DNA from: G963666945 sp963666945
Lineage (GTDB): Bacteria > Bacteroidota > Bacteroidia > Bacteroidales > Marinifilaceae
NCBI GenBank assembly: GCA_963666945.2
Contig: CAXXRT010000045.1
Span: forward strand, 1 to 64,000
Direction: 5' to 3'
DNA: 64,000 bases
Shown here: positions 8,725-17,076 of the stretch, in pieces
How positions within the stretch are numbered: the first letter of the stretch is position 1
Layout of the letters: every line of letters starts with the position of its first letter
Notes under the pieces: generated by a model
Database searches by the model: none
The model's input: only the letters and a program-made list of their open reading frames with translations
Told to the model about the DNA's origin: nothing
Made by a program: the position numbers and the translations under genes

Positions 8725-10719
8725 ATGAAAAAAGCAATGCTGGGGGTTTTATCCCTTTTAACTGTAAGTAACCTTATGCTTGCACAAGATGTAAAAAATA
8801 GTTTGCCAGGAAATACTGAACTGGTATCTTCAAAAGAGGAGTTAGCTGGCTTGGCCGCACTGGAAAAGGATACATATGAATATTCTGTTGAGGATTATTT
8901 CCAGAAGCCTAAACAAAGTTCATTCAAATTTTCTCCTGATGGACAGTATCTTTCTTTTAGAGAAAAGGATGAAAATGGTAAAAGTCATGTGTATGTCAAG
9001 AATACCGAAACCGACGAGATTACCCGTGTTATTGAAGAAGGTAAAGACCTTGTAAGAGGTTATGGCTGGGCAAATGACAATCGGTTAATTTATGTGAAAG
9101 ACAATGGCGGAGACGAAAACTATCACTTATTTGCTGTTGATCTTGACGGTAAAAATCAAATGGAATTAACTCCTTTCGATGGTGTAAAAGTTGATATATT
9201 AAATGGTTTGAAGGATCAGAAGGATTATATGATTATTCTGATGAATAAGGATAATCCTCAGATATTTGAGCCTTATAAAATCAATATTAAAAACGGAGAA
9301 TTGGAGAAACTGTTTGAAAACAAAGATCCTCGTAATCCAATTAGTGGATACGATTTCGATAAAGATGGCAATCTAAAGGCATACACTCAGCAGCAAAATG
9401 CGACAGAATATGTTCTTTACTATCGTACCGCTGATGATAAGCCATTTGAAAAGATAATTAAAACTACCTGGAAAGATAATTTTAGCATAATAGGTTTTGA
9501 TTACACAACCAATAATCCACACGATGCTTTCGTTCTTTCAAATACAGAAAGCAATACCGATGAAATAATTCTTTACGATTTTGCAAAAAAGGAGATTATA
9601 AAAAAGGTGTTTTCTAACGACACATATAATGTAGGAGGACTAAGTACCTCAAGGAAAAGAGGATATGAAGTGGATTACTATTATTATACAGGAGAAAAAT
9701 CCGTTGTAATCCCGGTAAGTGAGACCGCTAAAAAGCTGAATAACAAATTTACTGAAAGATTTAAAGGTTTTGATTTCTTTATAGTAAGTGAGACAGATGA
9801 AGAGGATAAAATGCTTATTTATATAACAAGCGATAAGCTATATGGTATATATTATTTGTATGATGTAAAGAAAGATAGTTTTAAAGAAATATTTAACTTG
9901 ATGCCTTCTTTGAATCCTGATGAAATGGCAGAGATGAGACCTATAAAATTCAAATCAAGAGACGGATTGACTATTTATGGTTATCTTACAATTCCAAATC
10001 AGGCAAAACAAGGGAAAATAGTTCCTTTGATAGTTAACCCACACGGTGGCCCTTATGGTCCCAGAGATTCATGGGGATTTAATCCAGAGACCCAGCTTTT
10101 TGCAAGCAGGGGATATGCAACTCTTCAGGTAAACTATAGAGGATCAGGAGGCTATGGTAAGGAATTCTTTCTTGCCGGAAACAAGCAGATAGGAAGAAAA
10201 ATGTTGAACGATTTAGAAGATGCTGTTGAATATGTAAAAACTCTGGGCATTATTGATGAAAAGAGAATTGCAATCTATGGAGCAAGTTATGGCGGTCTGG
10301 CAACATTGGGAAGTCTTGTAAAAACCCCCGATCTTTATACCTGTGGAGTAGATTATGTTGGTGTTTCCAATTTATTTACCTTCTTCAAATCATTTCCTCC
10401 TTATTGGAAACCTTTCTTAGGTCAGGTTTATGAGCAATGGTACGATGAGAATTCTGCTGAAGATCAGGAGATCATGAAAAAAGTTTCACCTGCATTAAAT
10501 GTGGATAAAATCACAAAACCATTGTTTGTTATTCAGGGAGCAAACGACCCAAGAGTGAATATAAATGAATCTGATCAGATGGTTAAAAATCTGAGAGAAA
10601 GAGGATTTGATGTGCCATATATGGTGAAATATAACGAAGGTCATGGCTTTGGACACGAAGATAACAGGATAGAACTGTATAAATCAATGCTTGGTTTCTT
10701 TGCTAAGAATCTGAAATAA
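8725..10719 (+). CDS. S9 family prolyl oligopeptidase-like serine peptidase
   Basis: A 664-residue exported peptidase. A signal peptide (MKKAMLGVLSLLTVSNLMLAQ) is followed by a beta-propeller region of about 400 residues and a C-terminal alpha/beta-hydrolase domain. The catalytic triad can be placed: S521 in GASYGG, D608 in GANDPRVN and H640 in EGHGFG. The oxyanion-loop HGGPYGPRD is also present. This matches the S9C acylaminoacyl/dipeptidyl peptidase group used by Bacteroidota to trim peptides in the periplasm. It is a single-gene unit followed by a strong terminator. Confidence 0.95.
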   Translation: MKKAMLGVLSLLTVSNLMLAQDVKNSLPGNTELVSSKEELAGLAALEKDTYEYSVEDYFQKPKQSSFKFSPDGQYLSFREKDENGKSHVYVKNTETDEITRVIEEGKDLVRGYGWANDNRLIYVKDNGGDENYHLFAVDLDGKNQMELTPFDGVKVDILNGLKDQKDYMIILMNKDNPQIFEPYKINIKNGELEKLFENKDPRNPISGYDFDKDGNLKAYTQQQNATEYVLYYRTADDKPFEKIIKTTWKDNFSIIGFDYTTNNPHDAFVLSNTESNTDEIILYDFAKKEIIKKVFSNDTYNVGGLSTSRKRGYEVDYYYYTGEKSVVIPVSETAKKLNNKFTERFKGFDFFIVSETDEEDKMLIYITSDKLYGIYYLYDVKKDSFKEIFNLMPSLNPDEMAEMRPIKFKSRDGLTIYGYLTIPNQAKQGKIVPLIVNPHGGPYGPRDSWGFNPETQLFASRGYATLQVNYRGSGGYGKEFFLAGNKQIGRKMLNDLEDAVEYVKTLGIIDEKRIAIYGASYGGLATLGSLVKTPDLYTCGVDYVGVSNLFTFFKSFPPYWKPFLGQVYEQWYDENSAEDQEIMKKVSPALNVDKITKPLFVIQGANDPRVNINESDQMVKNLRERGFDVPYMVKYNEGHGFGHEDNRIELYKSMLGFFAKNLK

Positions 10720-10740
10720 GAACTTATTAAAATATCATGT

Positions 10741-10770
10741 TAGCCCCGCAAAAGCGGGGCTATTATTTTT
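10741..10770 (+). terminator. rho-independent terminator
   Basis: TAGCCCCGC / GCGGGGCTA stem with an AAAA loop, followed by a T-rich run. It lies 22 bases after the S9 peptidase stop. Confidence 0.9.
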
Positions 10771-10795
10771 CTAAATACACATAAAAAGTATAACA

Positions 10796-11672
10796 ATGTT
10801 TAAAAAGATTATATTTATAATTTTGTTATTTAGTCCTGTAAGTATCTTTTCACAAATAATAGAAAAGGATACATTAACTATAAAACCAACTGTTTATCTG
10901 ATTGGATCAATTCATAATATGCATTTTAATCCGGATAATAACTATTCACTTAATGACCTTCTGGAACAAATTCGCATGATAGGGCCTGATCTTGTATGTG
11001 GAGAGATAACTTCCGATGCATTTAATCAACCAATGGAGGGATATTTTCCTCCTGAAGCTTCGTTTCTTGCAGAGATGGCAACAGAGTTAAATTATCGTTT
11101 TGTACCTGTTGATTGGAGGCTTGATCATACAACACAGTCATTAGCACATAAAAATTATCCCTCCTCTGTAAAAAAAACAGCGTTCAATGTTACTAACCAA
11201 TCTGCAAGATAAGATAAAGTCATCAAAAAACTCGTCATTATACGATACTCTGCATGATAGGATAATTTTGCATTTACTTGATTCATTATATGAAAAAATT
11301 ATAGGAGTTGATGCGCTTGCTGAGATTGCAAGTGGTAGTTGGCATGAACGTAATCGACGTGCAGTTGAAAATGGAATGGCTAATATAGGAAATGCTCGCA
11401 CAATTGTTTTTGTGTTTGGATTAGACCATATTCCACAACTTCAACGGCAATTGAATGCAATAGGAATTAAAGCTCAGATATCTAAACGACTATTTACTCC
11501 ATCTGCAAATCCTAGCGTTAAGAAAACGGTATTGGATAGATGGAAGCGTAATCTCGAAAATCTGAAATTAATACGGGATAAAAAGATTTCTTTTAGTTAC
11601 GATAACTACCAAAAAGTAATCGACAGTAATAGAATTAAAAACCTTGAGGAAGCAATTCAAAAATCACGATAA
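10796..11672 (+). pseudogene. TraB/TIKI-like exported protein, frameshifted
   Basis: Two overlapping frames (10796-11212 and 11187-11672) form one protein of about 292 residues when one A is removed from the run of eight A at 11170-11177; the junction then reads SSVKKQRSMLL. A signal peptide (FKKIIFIILLFSPVSIFSQ) leads. The remaining motifs, LIGSIHNMHF, a glutamate in VCGEI, an RNRR segment and FGLDHIPQL, recall the TraB/TIKI/ChaN-type fold with conserved H, E, RN and GxxHxxxL residues. The exact family is unsure. The break may be a real mutation, slippage at the A run or a sequencing error. Confidence 0.65.
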
Positions 11673-11752
11673 GTGCATAATAGTCATCTTTTTTTAGCAT
11701 ATATAATTTATGATCTGTTATTCTTAATATATTGTCTATTATAATATTAATT

Positions 11753-11787
11753 AAAAGCCCGGAGATTGCTGAAATCTCCGGGCTTTT
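11753..11787. terminator. bidirectional terminator between convergent genes
   Basis: A perfect 15-bp stem (AAAAGCCCGGAGATT and its complement) around a 5-base loop. It has A and T runs on both sides and lies between the convergent TraB-like gene and rsgA. Confidence 0.9.
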
Positions 11788-11796
11788 AATTTTCCT

Positions 11797-12861
11797 CTAA
11801 TACCGATGTTTTTTAAAAGGACCACTTTTTACTTCTTTAACCATTTTTGAGAATGCTTTTCCCTGTTTTCTTTTTTCGTGGACCGAAGTGGTGAAGTGCG
11901 ATGCTTCTTTTCGTAGTTTAAGGTAGTTTTCATATACCCCTCTGTCTATTTCTCCATTTTCCACTGCCTCGATTACGGCACATCCTTTTTCGTTGATATG
12001 CTGACAGTCCTTGAAACGGCATTGTCCTTCAAAACTTCTAATATCCAGTACTTCCGACAGGGTATCGGTATCGTCGGTTGTGACTCCGAAAAGTTTTACC
12101 CCCGGGGTGTCTATCAATACACCTGATTTTTCCATTAGTACCATTTCCCGACGGGTAGATGTATGTCTTCCTTTTCCGGTGGAGTCGCTAATGGCTGCTG
12201 TTGGTAGTATTTCCTGCTTGCAAAGAGCGTTTATCAATGTGCTTTTACCTACTCCTGACGATCCTATAAACACCACTGTTTCCCCAGGTGAGATATAGTC
12301 CCCAAGTTCATCAATACTTTCTGGATATTTGATACTGGTATATAAAATAGGTATTTTATGAGATATGTGCCTCAAGGCATTTTCTACCTCCATCTTATTG
12401 AATCCTAAGTCTGTTTTTGTCAGCACCAATACAGGCTGTATGTCTTCGCCCGTAACCTGCAGCATAAAACGTTCTGTTCGTCGTACATTGAAATTATTAT
12501 CAAGACTTTGTACTACAAAAGCTTTATCCACATGCGCAGCAATAGCCTGTCTTTCCGATACTGTACCGCTTTTCAGACGGTAAAGAGTTTTTTGACGGGG
12601 CAGGGTATCAAGGATTATACCTTTATCGGCATCAATAGGCTGAAAGATCACCCAGTCGCCTGTGCATGGAAACTCCGAACTATCCCTTCCATGCAGAATA
12701 TTTCCTGTAAGTTCACAGGTGTAAAGCCCATTCTCCGCAATTACCTCGTAGCATGTTTTATGAGTGACTGAGACCCGCCCATGAATAAAATCTTTATAAA
12801 TAGATCTCTGCTTTTGTTGGAATAATGATTCGTTCCAACCATATAATGATAAGTTATTCAT
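11797..12861 (-). CDS. rsgA: ribosome small-subunit GTPase RsgA
   Basis: A circularly permuted GTPase that helps 30S subunit maturation. An OB-fold region leads (residues about 1-75). The G motifs then appear in the permuted order typical of RsgA: TKTD, then the P-loop GSSGVGKS, then DTPG. A C-terminal zinc knuckle CRFKDCQHINEKGC follows. The start at 12861 (MNNLSLYGW) gives 354 residues, normal for the family. A longer frame from 12993 adds 44 unconserved residues that overlap the upstream methyltransferase gene, so it was rejected. It probably shares a transcript with that methyltransferase. Confidence 0.95.
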   Translation of the reverse strand: MNNLSLYGWNESLFQQKQRSIYKDFIHGRVSVTHKTCYEVIAENGLYTCELTGNILHGRDSSEFPCTGDWVIFQPIDADKGIILDTLPRQKTLYRLKSGTVSERQAIAAHVDKAFVVQSLDNNFNVRRTERFMLQVTGEDIQPVLVLTKTDLGFNKMEVENALRHISHKIPILYTSIKYPESIDELGDYISPGETVVFIGSSGVGKSTLINALCKQEILPTAAISDSTGKGRHTSTRREMVLMEKSGVLIDTPGVKLFGVTTDDTDTLSEVLDIRSFEGQCRFKDCQHINEKGCAVIEAVENGEIDRGVYENYLKLRKEASHFTTSVHEKRKQGKAFSKMVKEVKSGPFKKHRY

Positions 12862-12922
12862 CGTCTTTAATTTGAAAGAAAGATTGTCCTTAAAAGACGG
12901 ACAATCCTTCCTGTTTAGTTTC

Positions 12923-13696
12923 TTAAATCTTTTTTCCGATATAGAACACATAGCCGTAATACTCTTTATACTTGTAGTACAATTGAGTTTCATGTCGTTG
13001 ATTAGCTATGAATTCTTCTGCATTTTTGTTTCCTGCTTTTTTCTTCAGGAATTCTTCCTGTACCAGAACCTGTGGAGCATAAAAATGATCAGTCCAGCAG
13101 TTTTCCGGCAAGATAAAAGAGGCAACAGGAACATATCCCGCCTTTTGCATTTGCGCCACCTTATTGGCAATAGTATCAATTTCAGGATAAGCATCCTGCC
13201 AAAATTTCTCGATCTCTGCAGGTCGTTCATCAGTAAACCACGATGCCTCAGAAACTGCAATATAGCCTCCCGTCTTCAGAAATCTTTTCCATTCTTTCAG
13301 ACCTCTTTCGAAACCAATATTATAGATCGCACCTTCTGACCAGATAAGGTCTAATTCCTCATTCTGAAAAGAAAGATTATCCATAGAACCCACTATACCC
13401 TTTACCCTGTTCTGAAGATTCAGTTTAGCGGCATTAGCGTTGAACAGGTCGACAAAAGTGGAAAACAGGTCGACCCCAGTAATATTACCAGGCGCATAAT
13501 GAGCAAGCACCATAGTCTGACCACCAGTACCGCAACCGATATCGGCTATACGCGATTCATCTGTAAGATTATCGATAAAGCCCAAAGCCTTTATTGTAAT
13601 TTCAGGACTACCGGGACCTTGACGCTCAAGATTAGAATAATACTCGCAAATTAAATTAAAGTCGAACTCGTGAATTGATTTATCTTCGTTACTCAT
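12923..13696 (-). CDS. class I SAM-dependent methyltransferase
   Basis: A 257-residue methyltransferase with the SAM-binding motif I ADIGCGTGGQ at residues 51-60. Motif II follows near VDLFS and a motif IV-like LDLIWSEGAIY later. It belongs to the Methyltransf_11/25 type, acting on an unknown small molecule or protein. It lies 61 bases upstream of rsgA on the same strand, and both likely form one transcript. Nothing in the sequence names the substrate. Confidence 0.85.
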   Translation of the reverse strand: MSNEDKSIHEFDFNLICEYYSNLERQGPGSPEITIKALGFIDNLTDESRIADIGCGTGGQTMVLAHYAPGNITGVDLFSTFVDLFNANAAKLNLQNRVKGIVGSMDNLSFQNEELDLIWSEGAIYNIGFERGLKEWKRFLKTGGYIAVSEASWFTDERPAEIEKFWQDAYPEIDTIANKVAQMQKAGYVPVASFILPENCWTDHFYAPQVLVQEEFLKKKAGNKNAEEFIANQRHETQLYYKYKEYYGYVFYIGKKI

Positions 13697-14122
13697 GATG
13701 TTTAAATTTACATTTTTGGAACCACGGCATAAGCTTATAATTATACTTACCCAGGCCTCAAATAGTTGTTAATATATAGATATGAAAATAACTCCGGCAT
13801 GAATATACCTGAGTTTGCTAATGGATAACCTTAGGCAGAATACCAGAGGTTATTTACTTCACGAGATCCTTATTAAATTTAAACATCCAAAATTTTTAGT
13901 TCACTGCAAAGATAGGGATTTCTTTAATAATATTGATTAATTCTATAAATATATATTTCAAATCATCCCCATATATGCTCCTGAGCTTAGATAATATTTA
14001 AAAATGCTTTGTGCTTTGTTTTTCCTAGCTATAAAACATAAACCTAACACAAACCTAACGCAAACCTAACACAAACCCCAGAGGGTGTACGGCGCAAAAT
14101 TAGTGTGTCGTCCTAATTAGGT
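13697..14122. other. non-coding stretch with 11-bp tandem repeat
   Basis: AT-rich sequence without a plausible gene. The only structure is a run of three 11-base repeats at 14041-14073 (consensus AACCTAACRCA) with a fourth partial unit, just before the MITE-like element. Confidence 0.6.
14041..14073. repeat. 11-bp tandem direct repeat (3 copies)
   Basis: Three consecutive units AACCTAACACA, AACCTAACGCA and AACCTAACACA, followed by AACCCC. The period is close to one turn of the helix. No protein coding is associated with it. Confidence 0.85.
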
Positions 14123-14244
14123 GGTTCTTCACTAATTTAGTTGAAAATGGTTAAGTGTACGTTATTTGGTAGAGCGAAATTCTCTTTGTTAAAGAAGAAG
14201 ATGGTTTTACCAGGTCTCCTTTTCAACTAAATTGAAGAAGAACC
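14123..14244. mobile_element. MITE-like element with 25-bp terminal inverted repeats
   Basis: A 122-bp segment bounded by inverted repeats: left 14123-14147 and right 14220-14244, beginning GGTTCTTC, ending AATTTAGTTGAAAA inward, and matching at 22 of 25 positions. The flanking 8-mers AATTAGGT and ATATAGGT share the last five bases and six of eight overall, which could be a worn 8-bp target duplication. GG-starting ends and 8-bp duplications are features of the ISL3 family. The interior does not encode a transposase, so this would be a non-autonomous relic. Confidence 0.6.
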
Positions 14245-14653
14245 ATATAGGTTTACACAAATTATTTAAAAATGAAAGAAAAAAGTAAACTTAACTTAAA
14301 ATTAAAAGATGGCGAGATAGAGCTCATCTCTTTCATATTCAATAACAGTTTCTTACCAATATTGTTTCTAAATATCAGGGATCTGTTCCTAAGCTTGAGA
14401 TAGATCGTAATACGGTAACAGAACAGAATTCAGGCAATAAGTCTTTTGAACATGAATAGTGGTTTTATTTGTAATTTGCTTTTATAAGTATTGGGCTGCC
14501 TTTAGGTATCCCTTTTTTAGAATTTGTATAGTTAGGTCTTCAAAATAATTTAGGACATAATTTTCTTTATATTTTACTGGGGTGAGGGTTAATAAAACAA
14601 AAAAGTCGTACATTTATGCTTCCATTATTTATAAACTAAAATATTCTTTACTT
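14245..14653. other. non-coding stretch with possible coding scraps
   Basis: No intact gene is seen. A 43-codon frame from ATG at 14272 and an overlapping frame containing SKYQGSVPKLEIDRN both look like short scraps of coding sequence, but neither has a recognisable family or complete ends. They may be debris left around the neighbouring inverted-repeat element. Confidence 0.35.
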
Positions 14654-14758
14654 ATGAAGACACCATTGATTATTGTTGCCATTGTTATCTTATCTTTAGT
14701 ATTTGTTTGTACGTATTACGGAGCATTTAAAACGGTAAAACTTATGAAACTTTCATAA
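14654..14758 (+). CDS. 34-residue membrane peptide, possibly truncated
   Basis: The frame encodes MKTPLIIVAIVILSLVF, then a short tail containing YYGAFKTVKL: one clear transmembrane helix. It resembles the N-terminal anchor of Bacteroidota proteins in which such a helix is followed by a GyrI-like or START-like domain, so it may be a truncated gene rather than a complete small protein. It stops 29 bases before the beta-propeller gene and may be co-transcribed with it. Confidence 0.4.
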   Translation: MKTPLIIVAIVILSLVFVCTYYGAFKTVKLMKLS

Positions 14759-14787
14759 AATCAATAACCTGGTTAAATAGTAATACC

Positions 14788-16347
14788 ATGAGAACAATAT
14801 TTTTAGGACTTATTCTTTTGATTTCAATAACTTCTTTTAGTCAAAAGAAGAAAATGCAAGTATTGAGTGCTGAGAGAGTTTTAGGTAAGAATCTTTTAAC
14901 TAATAGTGAGATAAGGGGATTGCAATACACATTTCCAGATAGAATTCATAAAACATATCTTGATACAATATCAGGATTACTTACGGTTCAATTAAGAGGA
15001 GTAAGTAAGAATGGTAAATGGCTTAAAAACACTGGAAAAATTCTACAATACAGTCTTAATAATAAAGAAGTTAAGTGGAGTAAGAAAATAGCTTATCAAG
15101 TAAGTAGTGTACAGCAATTTAGCAATACAATGATATTTACAGCCGGTAATAAGAGTTATTGCCTTGATATTAATACAGGTAACAAATTGTGGGATGTAAA
15201 AAATGACATATACTTCGTAGATCCTATTTATAATATAGGAATTGGATATAAATTTAAAACCTTTGCCGGATATACAAACGAATTAGAGGGAATTGATTTA
15301 AAAACGGGTAATGTTGTCTGGAAAAAAGAGTTGAATAGAGAATATGGATGGAACGATGTATTTTATATCAACGATTCTACTGTGATTGTGGTTGCTGCCG
15401 GATTACATGCAATAAACATTAAAAATGGGAAAGGCTGGGATTATAACGCAATAACTGGTCAAAAGGATTACACTGGAAATGTAGCAGCTAATACAGCCGG
15501 AGCAGCTTTAGGATTACTCACAGGGACTTTCGTAATATCAACAGGATACAAGTTGGTTAGAGATGTAGTTTCTAATGCCATGGGGGATAGTACGCATATT
15601 TATTTTTCATCTAAAGAGCAATTAGTAAAAATTGATAAGCAATCAGGGGAAGTTGCCTGGAAATACCCATTGCCTAAAGATTTTACAAGTAAATCTTTAA
15701 TATTTATGAATGACAGTCTCATCTTTATGGTTAATATGGGTTATGCCTTTATGGGCTATAGAAAGTTGGATTTTGGGATGCCATTTATTGCTGCATATGA
15801 TAAAGAAAATGGGAATCAAAAGTATCTGTCAACTATAATTGTAAAGAAAGACCCAATTTTAGGCTTTTATATATTAGATAGAGAAATATACCTGGTTTTT
15901 AAAAATAGGATTTCCAAGTATTCATTGGAAGAAGGACGACTAATAAGTGAAGAAAACATTTTAAAAGAAGAGTTCGGTGAATTAAAGTATTTTGTTAGTA
16001 ATAATGTATTTATAACCCATGATAATGAAGACTTTAGAAGTCTTCGTCAATCTGACTCTACTAAAGTATTTGTTTTTACTAATCAGGGTAAAGTGTTGGC
16101 GATTGACAAACAACTAAACGTTTCTTATACAATAGAGGAAGACGATTTAAGCCTATACTATCTACGTACAAAAGATTATAAATTTATTGCGAAAGATAAA
16201 CACACCTGGATAATTAATAATAAAGGAAAAAGAGTTGCCGAAATTGATGCTTCTTCTAATGCTTTTCTGCTTGGGAATATATTGTACGACAGACAAGAAG
16301 ATAGCTTCTTCGCTATTGATTTAAAAAATATACTTGAGAGCGAGTAA
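14788..16347 (+). CDS. exported PQQ-like beta-propeller repeat protein
   Basis: A 519-residue protein with a signal peptide ending near SITSFSQ and several PQQ-like beta-propeller blades. Repeats of the form LDINTGNKLWDVKND, GIDLKTGNVVWKKEL and IDKQSGEVAWKYPL are visible. Such propellers act as binding scaffolds, and no catalytic residues stand out. An unusual glycine/alanine-rich hydrophobic insertion (about residues 232-257, NTAGAALGLLTG region) interrupts a blade. The gene is followed by a TPR-type membrane protein. Function is unknown beyond a periplasmic scaffold role. Confidence 0.8.
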   Translation: MRTIFLGLILLISITSFSQKKKMQVLSAERVLGKNLLTNSEIRGLQYTFPDRIHKTYLDTISGLLTVQLRGVSKNGKWLKNTGKILQYSLNNKEVKWSKKIAYQVSSVQQFSNTMIFTAGNKSYCLDINTGNKLWDVKNDIYFVDPIYNIGIGYKFKTFAGYTNELEGIDLKTGNVVWKKELNREYGWNDVFYINDSTVIVVAAGLHAINIKNGKGWDYNAITGQKDYTGNVAANTAGAALGLLTGTFVISTGYKLVRDVVSNAMGDSTHIYFSSKEQLVKIDKQSGEVAWKYPLPKDFTSKSLIFMNDSLIFMVNMGYAFMGYRKLDFGMPFIAAYDKENGNQKYLSTIIVKKDPILGFYILDREIYLVFKNRISKYSLEEGRLISEENILKEEFGELKYFVSNNVFITHDNEDFRSLRQSDSTKVFVFTNQGKVLAIDKQLNVSYTIEEDDLSLYYLRTKDYKFIAKDKHTWIINNKGKRVAEIDASSNAFLLGNILYDRQEDSFFAIDLKNILESE

Positions 16348-16479
16348 ACTACCTACCATGATGATATTTAAGAGTTATCCAAATAAAGTACAGAATTAAT
16401 GAACCAAAAAATATAGTATAACTATGTGTATTTCTCCCAAAAAATGCTTTTTTTGTAATTGAATTTAAAAATATCAACT

Positions 16480-16995
16480 ATGGTGAGAAAATATGTGCGG
16501 CTGATTATTGCTGTGATTTTGTTTGCAGGAACTATTTTTCTTTTTTTTACAGGTTCTGTATACTGGGGACTTTTAGTGCTTTTGGTTTCTGGTTTTTTTG
16601 TTTTAACTCATTTCAAGAATATAAAGAATTTAATGGCTTTTTATTTTCTTAGGAAAAATAAGTTTAATGAAACAGAAGCTGTTTTAAGTAAGGTAAAACA
16701 TCCGGAATGGATGATTAAAAGTCAGGAAGCTTATTTTTATTATCTTACTGCATTGGTGGAGTTGCAGAAACACAACAATTCTAAGGCAGAAAAGGATTTC
16801 AAAAAAGCACTTGATATGGGTCTTAGATTGAGGAGTGATCAGGCAGTAGCTAAATTGAATTTGTCGGGAATTGCGTTGTCCCGCAGAAATAAAACATTGG
16901 CTAAACATTATTTACAGGAATCCAAAAAACTGGATGATAAAAAAATGTTGACTGCACAGTTCAGGGAATTGGAAGGCATGATGAAACGTATATAA
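16480..16995 (+). CDS. membrane-anchored TPR-like protein
   Basis: A protein of 171 residues from the ATG at 16480 (MVRKYVRLI). A longer frame would need a TTG at 16459. Two hydrophobic helices occupy about residues 6-22 and 28-45. The remainder is helical with TPR-like spacing, for example SQEAYFYYLTALVELQK followed by KAEKDFKKALDMG and LNLSGIALSRRNKTLAK. It is probably an inner-membrane protein with a cytosolic TPR scaffold. No partner is evident apart from the upstream propeller gene. Confidence 0.7.
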   Translation: MVRKYVRLIIAVILFAGTIFLFFTGSVYWGLLVLLVSGFFVLTHFKNIKNLMAFYFLRKNKFNETEAVLSKVKHPEWMIKSQEAYFYYLTALVELQKHNNSKAEKDFKKALDMGLRLRSDQAVAKLNLSGIALSRRNKTLAKHYLQESKKLDDKKMLTAQFRELEGMMKRI

Positions 16996-17027
16996 TTCTA
17001 TATTTGTAGATGATTTTATAGTTATAT

Positions 17028-17056
17028 GGGCTGCCTATAGGGAGCCCTTTTTTGAT
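17028..17056. terminator. terminator between convergent genes
   Basis: GGGCT and AGCCC arms around a short loop, followed by a run of six T. It serves the TPR gene on the plus strand; the opposite strand also has AAAAAA, so it may act for GH15 as well. Confidence 0.75.
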
Positions 17057-17076
17057 AATTATTATTACTCATAAAA

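Noticed and set aside
12862..12993. 44-residue N-terminal extension of RsgA
   Set aside because: It overlaps the methyltransferase gene, lacks conservation, and the ATG at 12861 gives a normal RsgA length.
14041..14073. CRISPR-like array
   Set aside because: Repeats are only 11 bases, tandem without spacers, and no cas gene is present.
14272..14403. 43-codon frame next to the MITE-like element
   Set aside because: Too short, no family, and overlaps another scrap in a different frame; noted only as possible debris.
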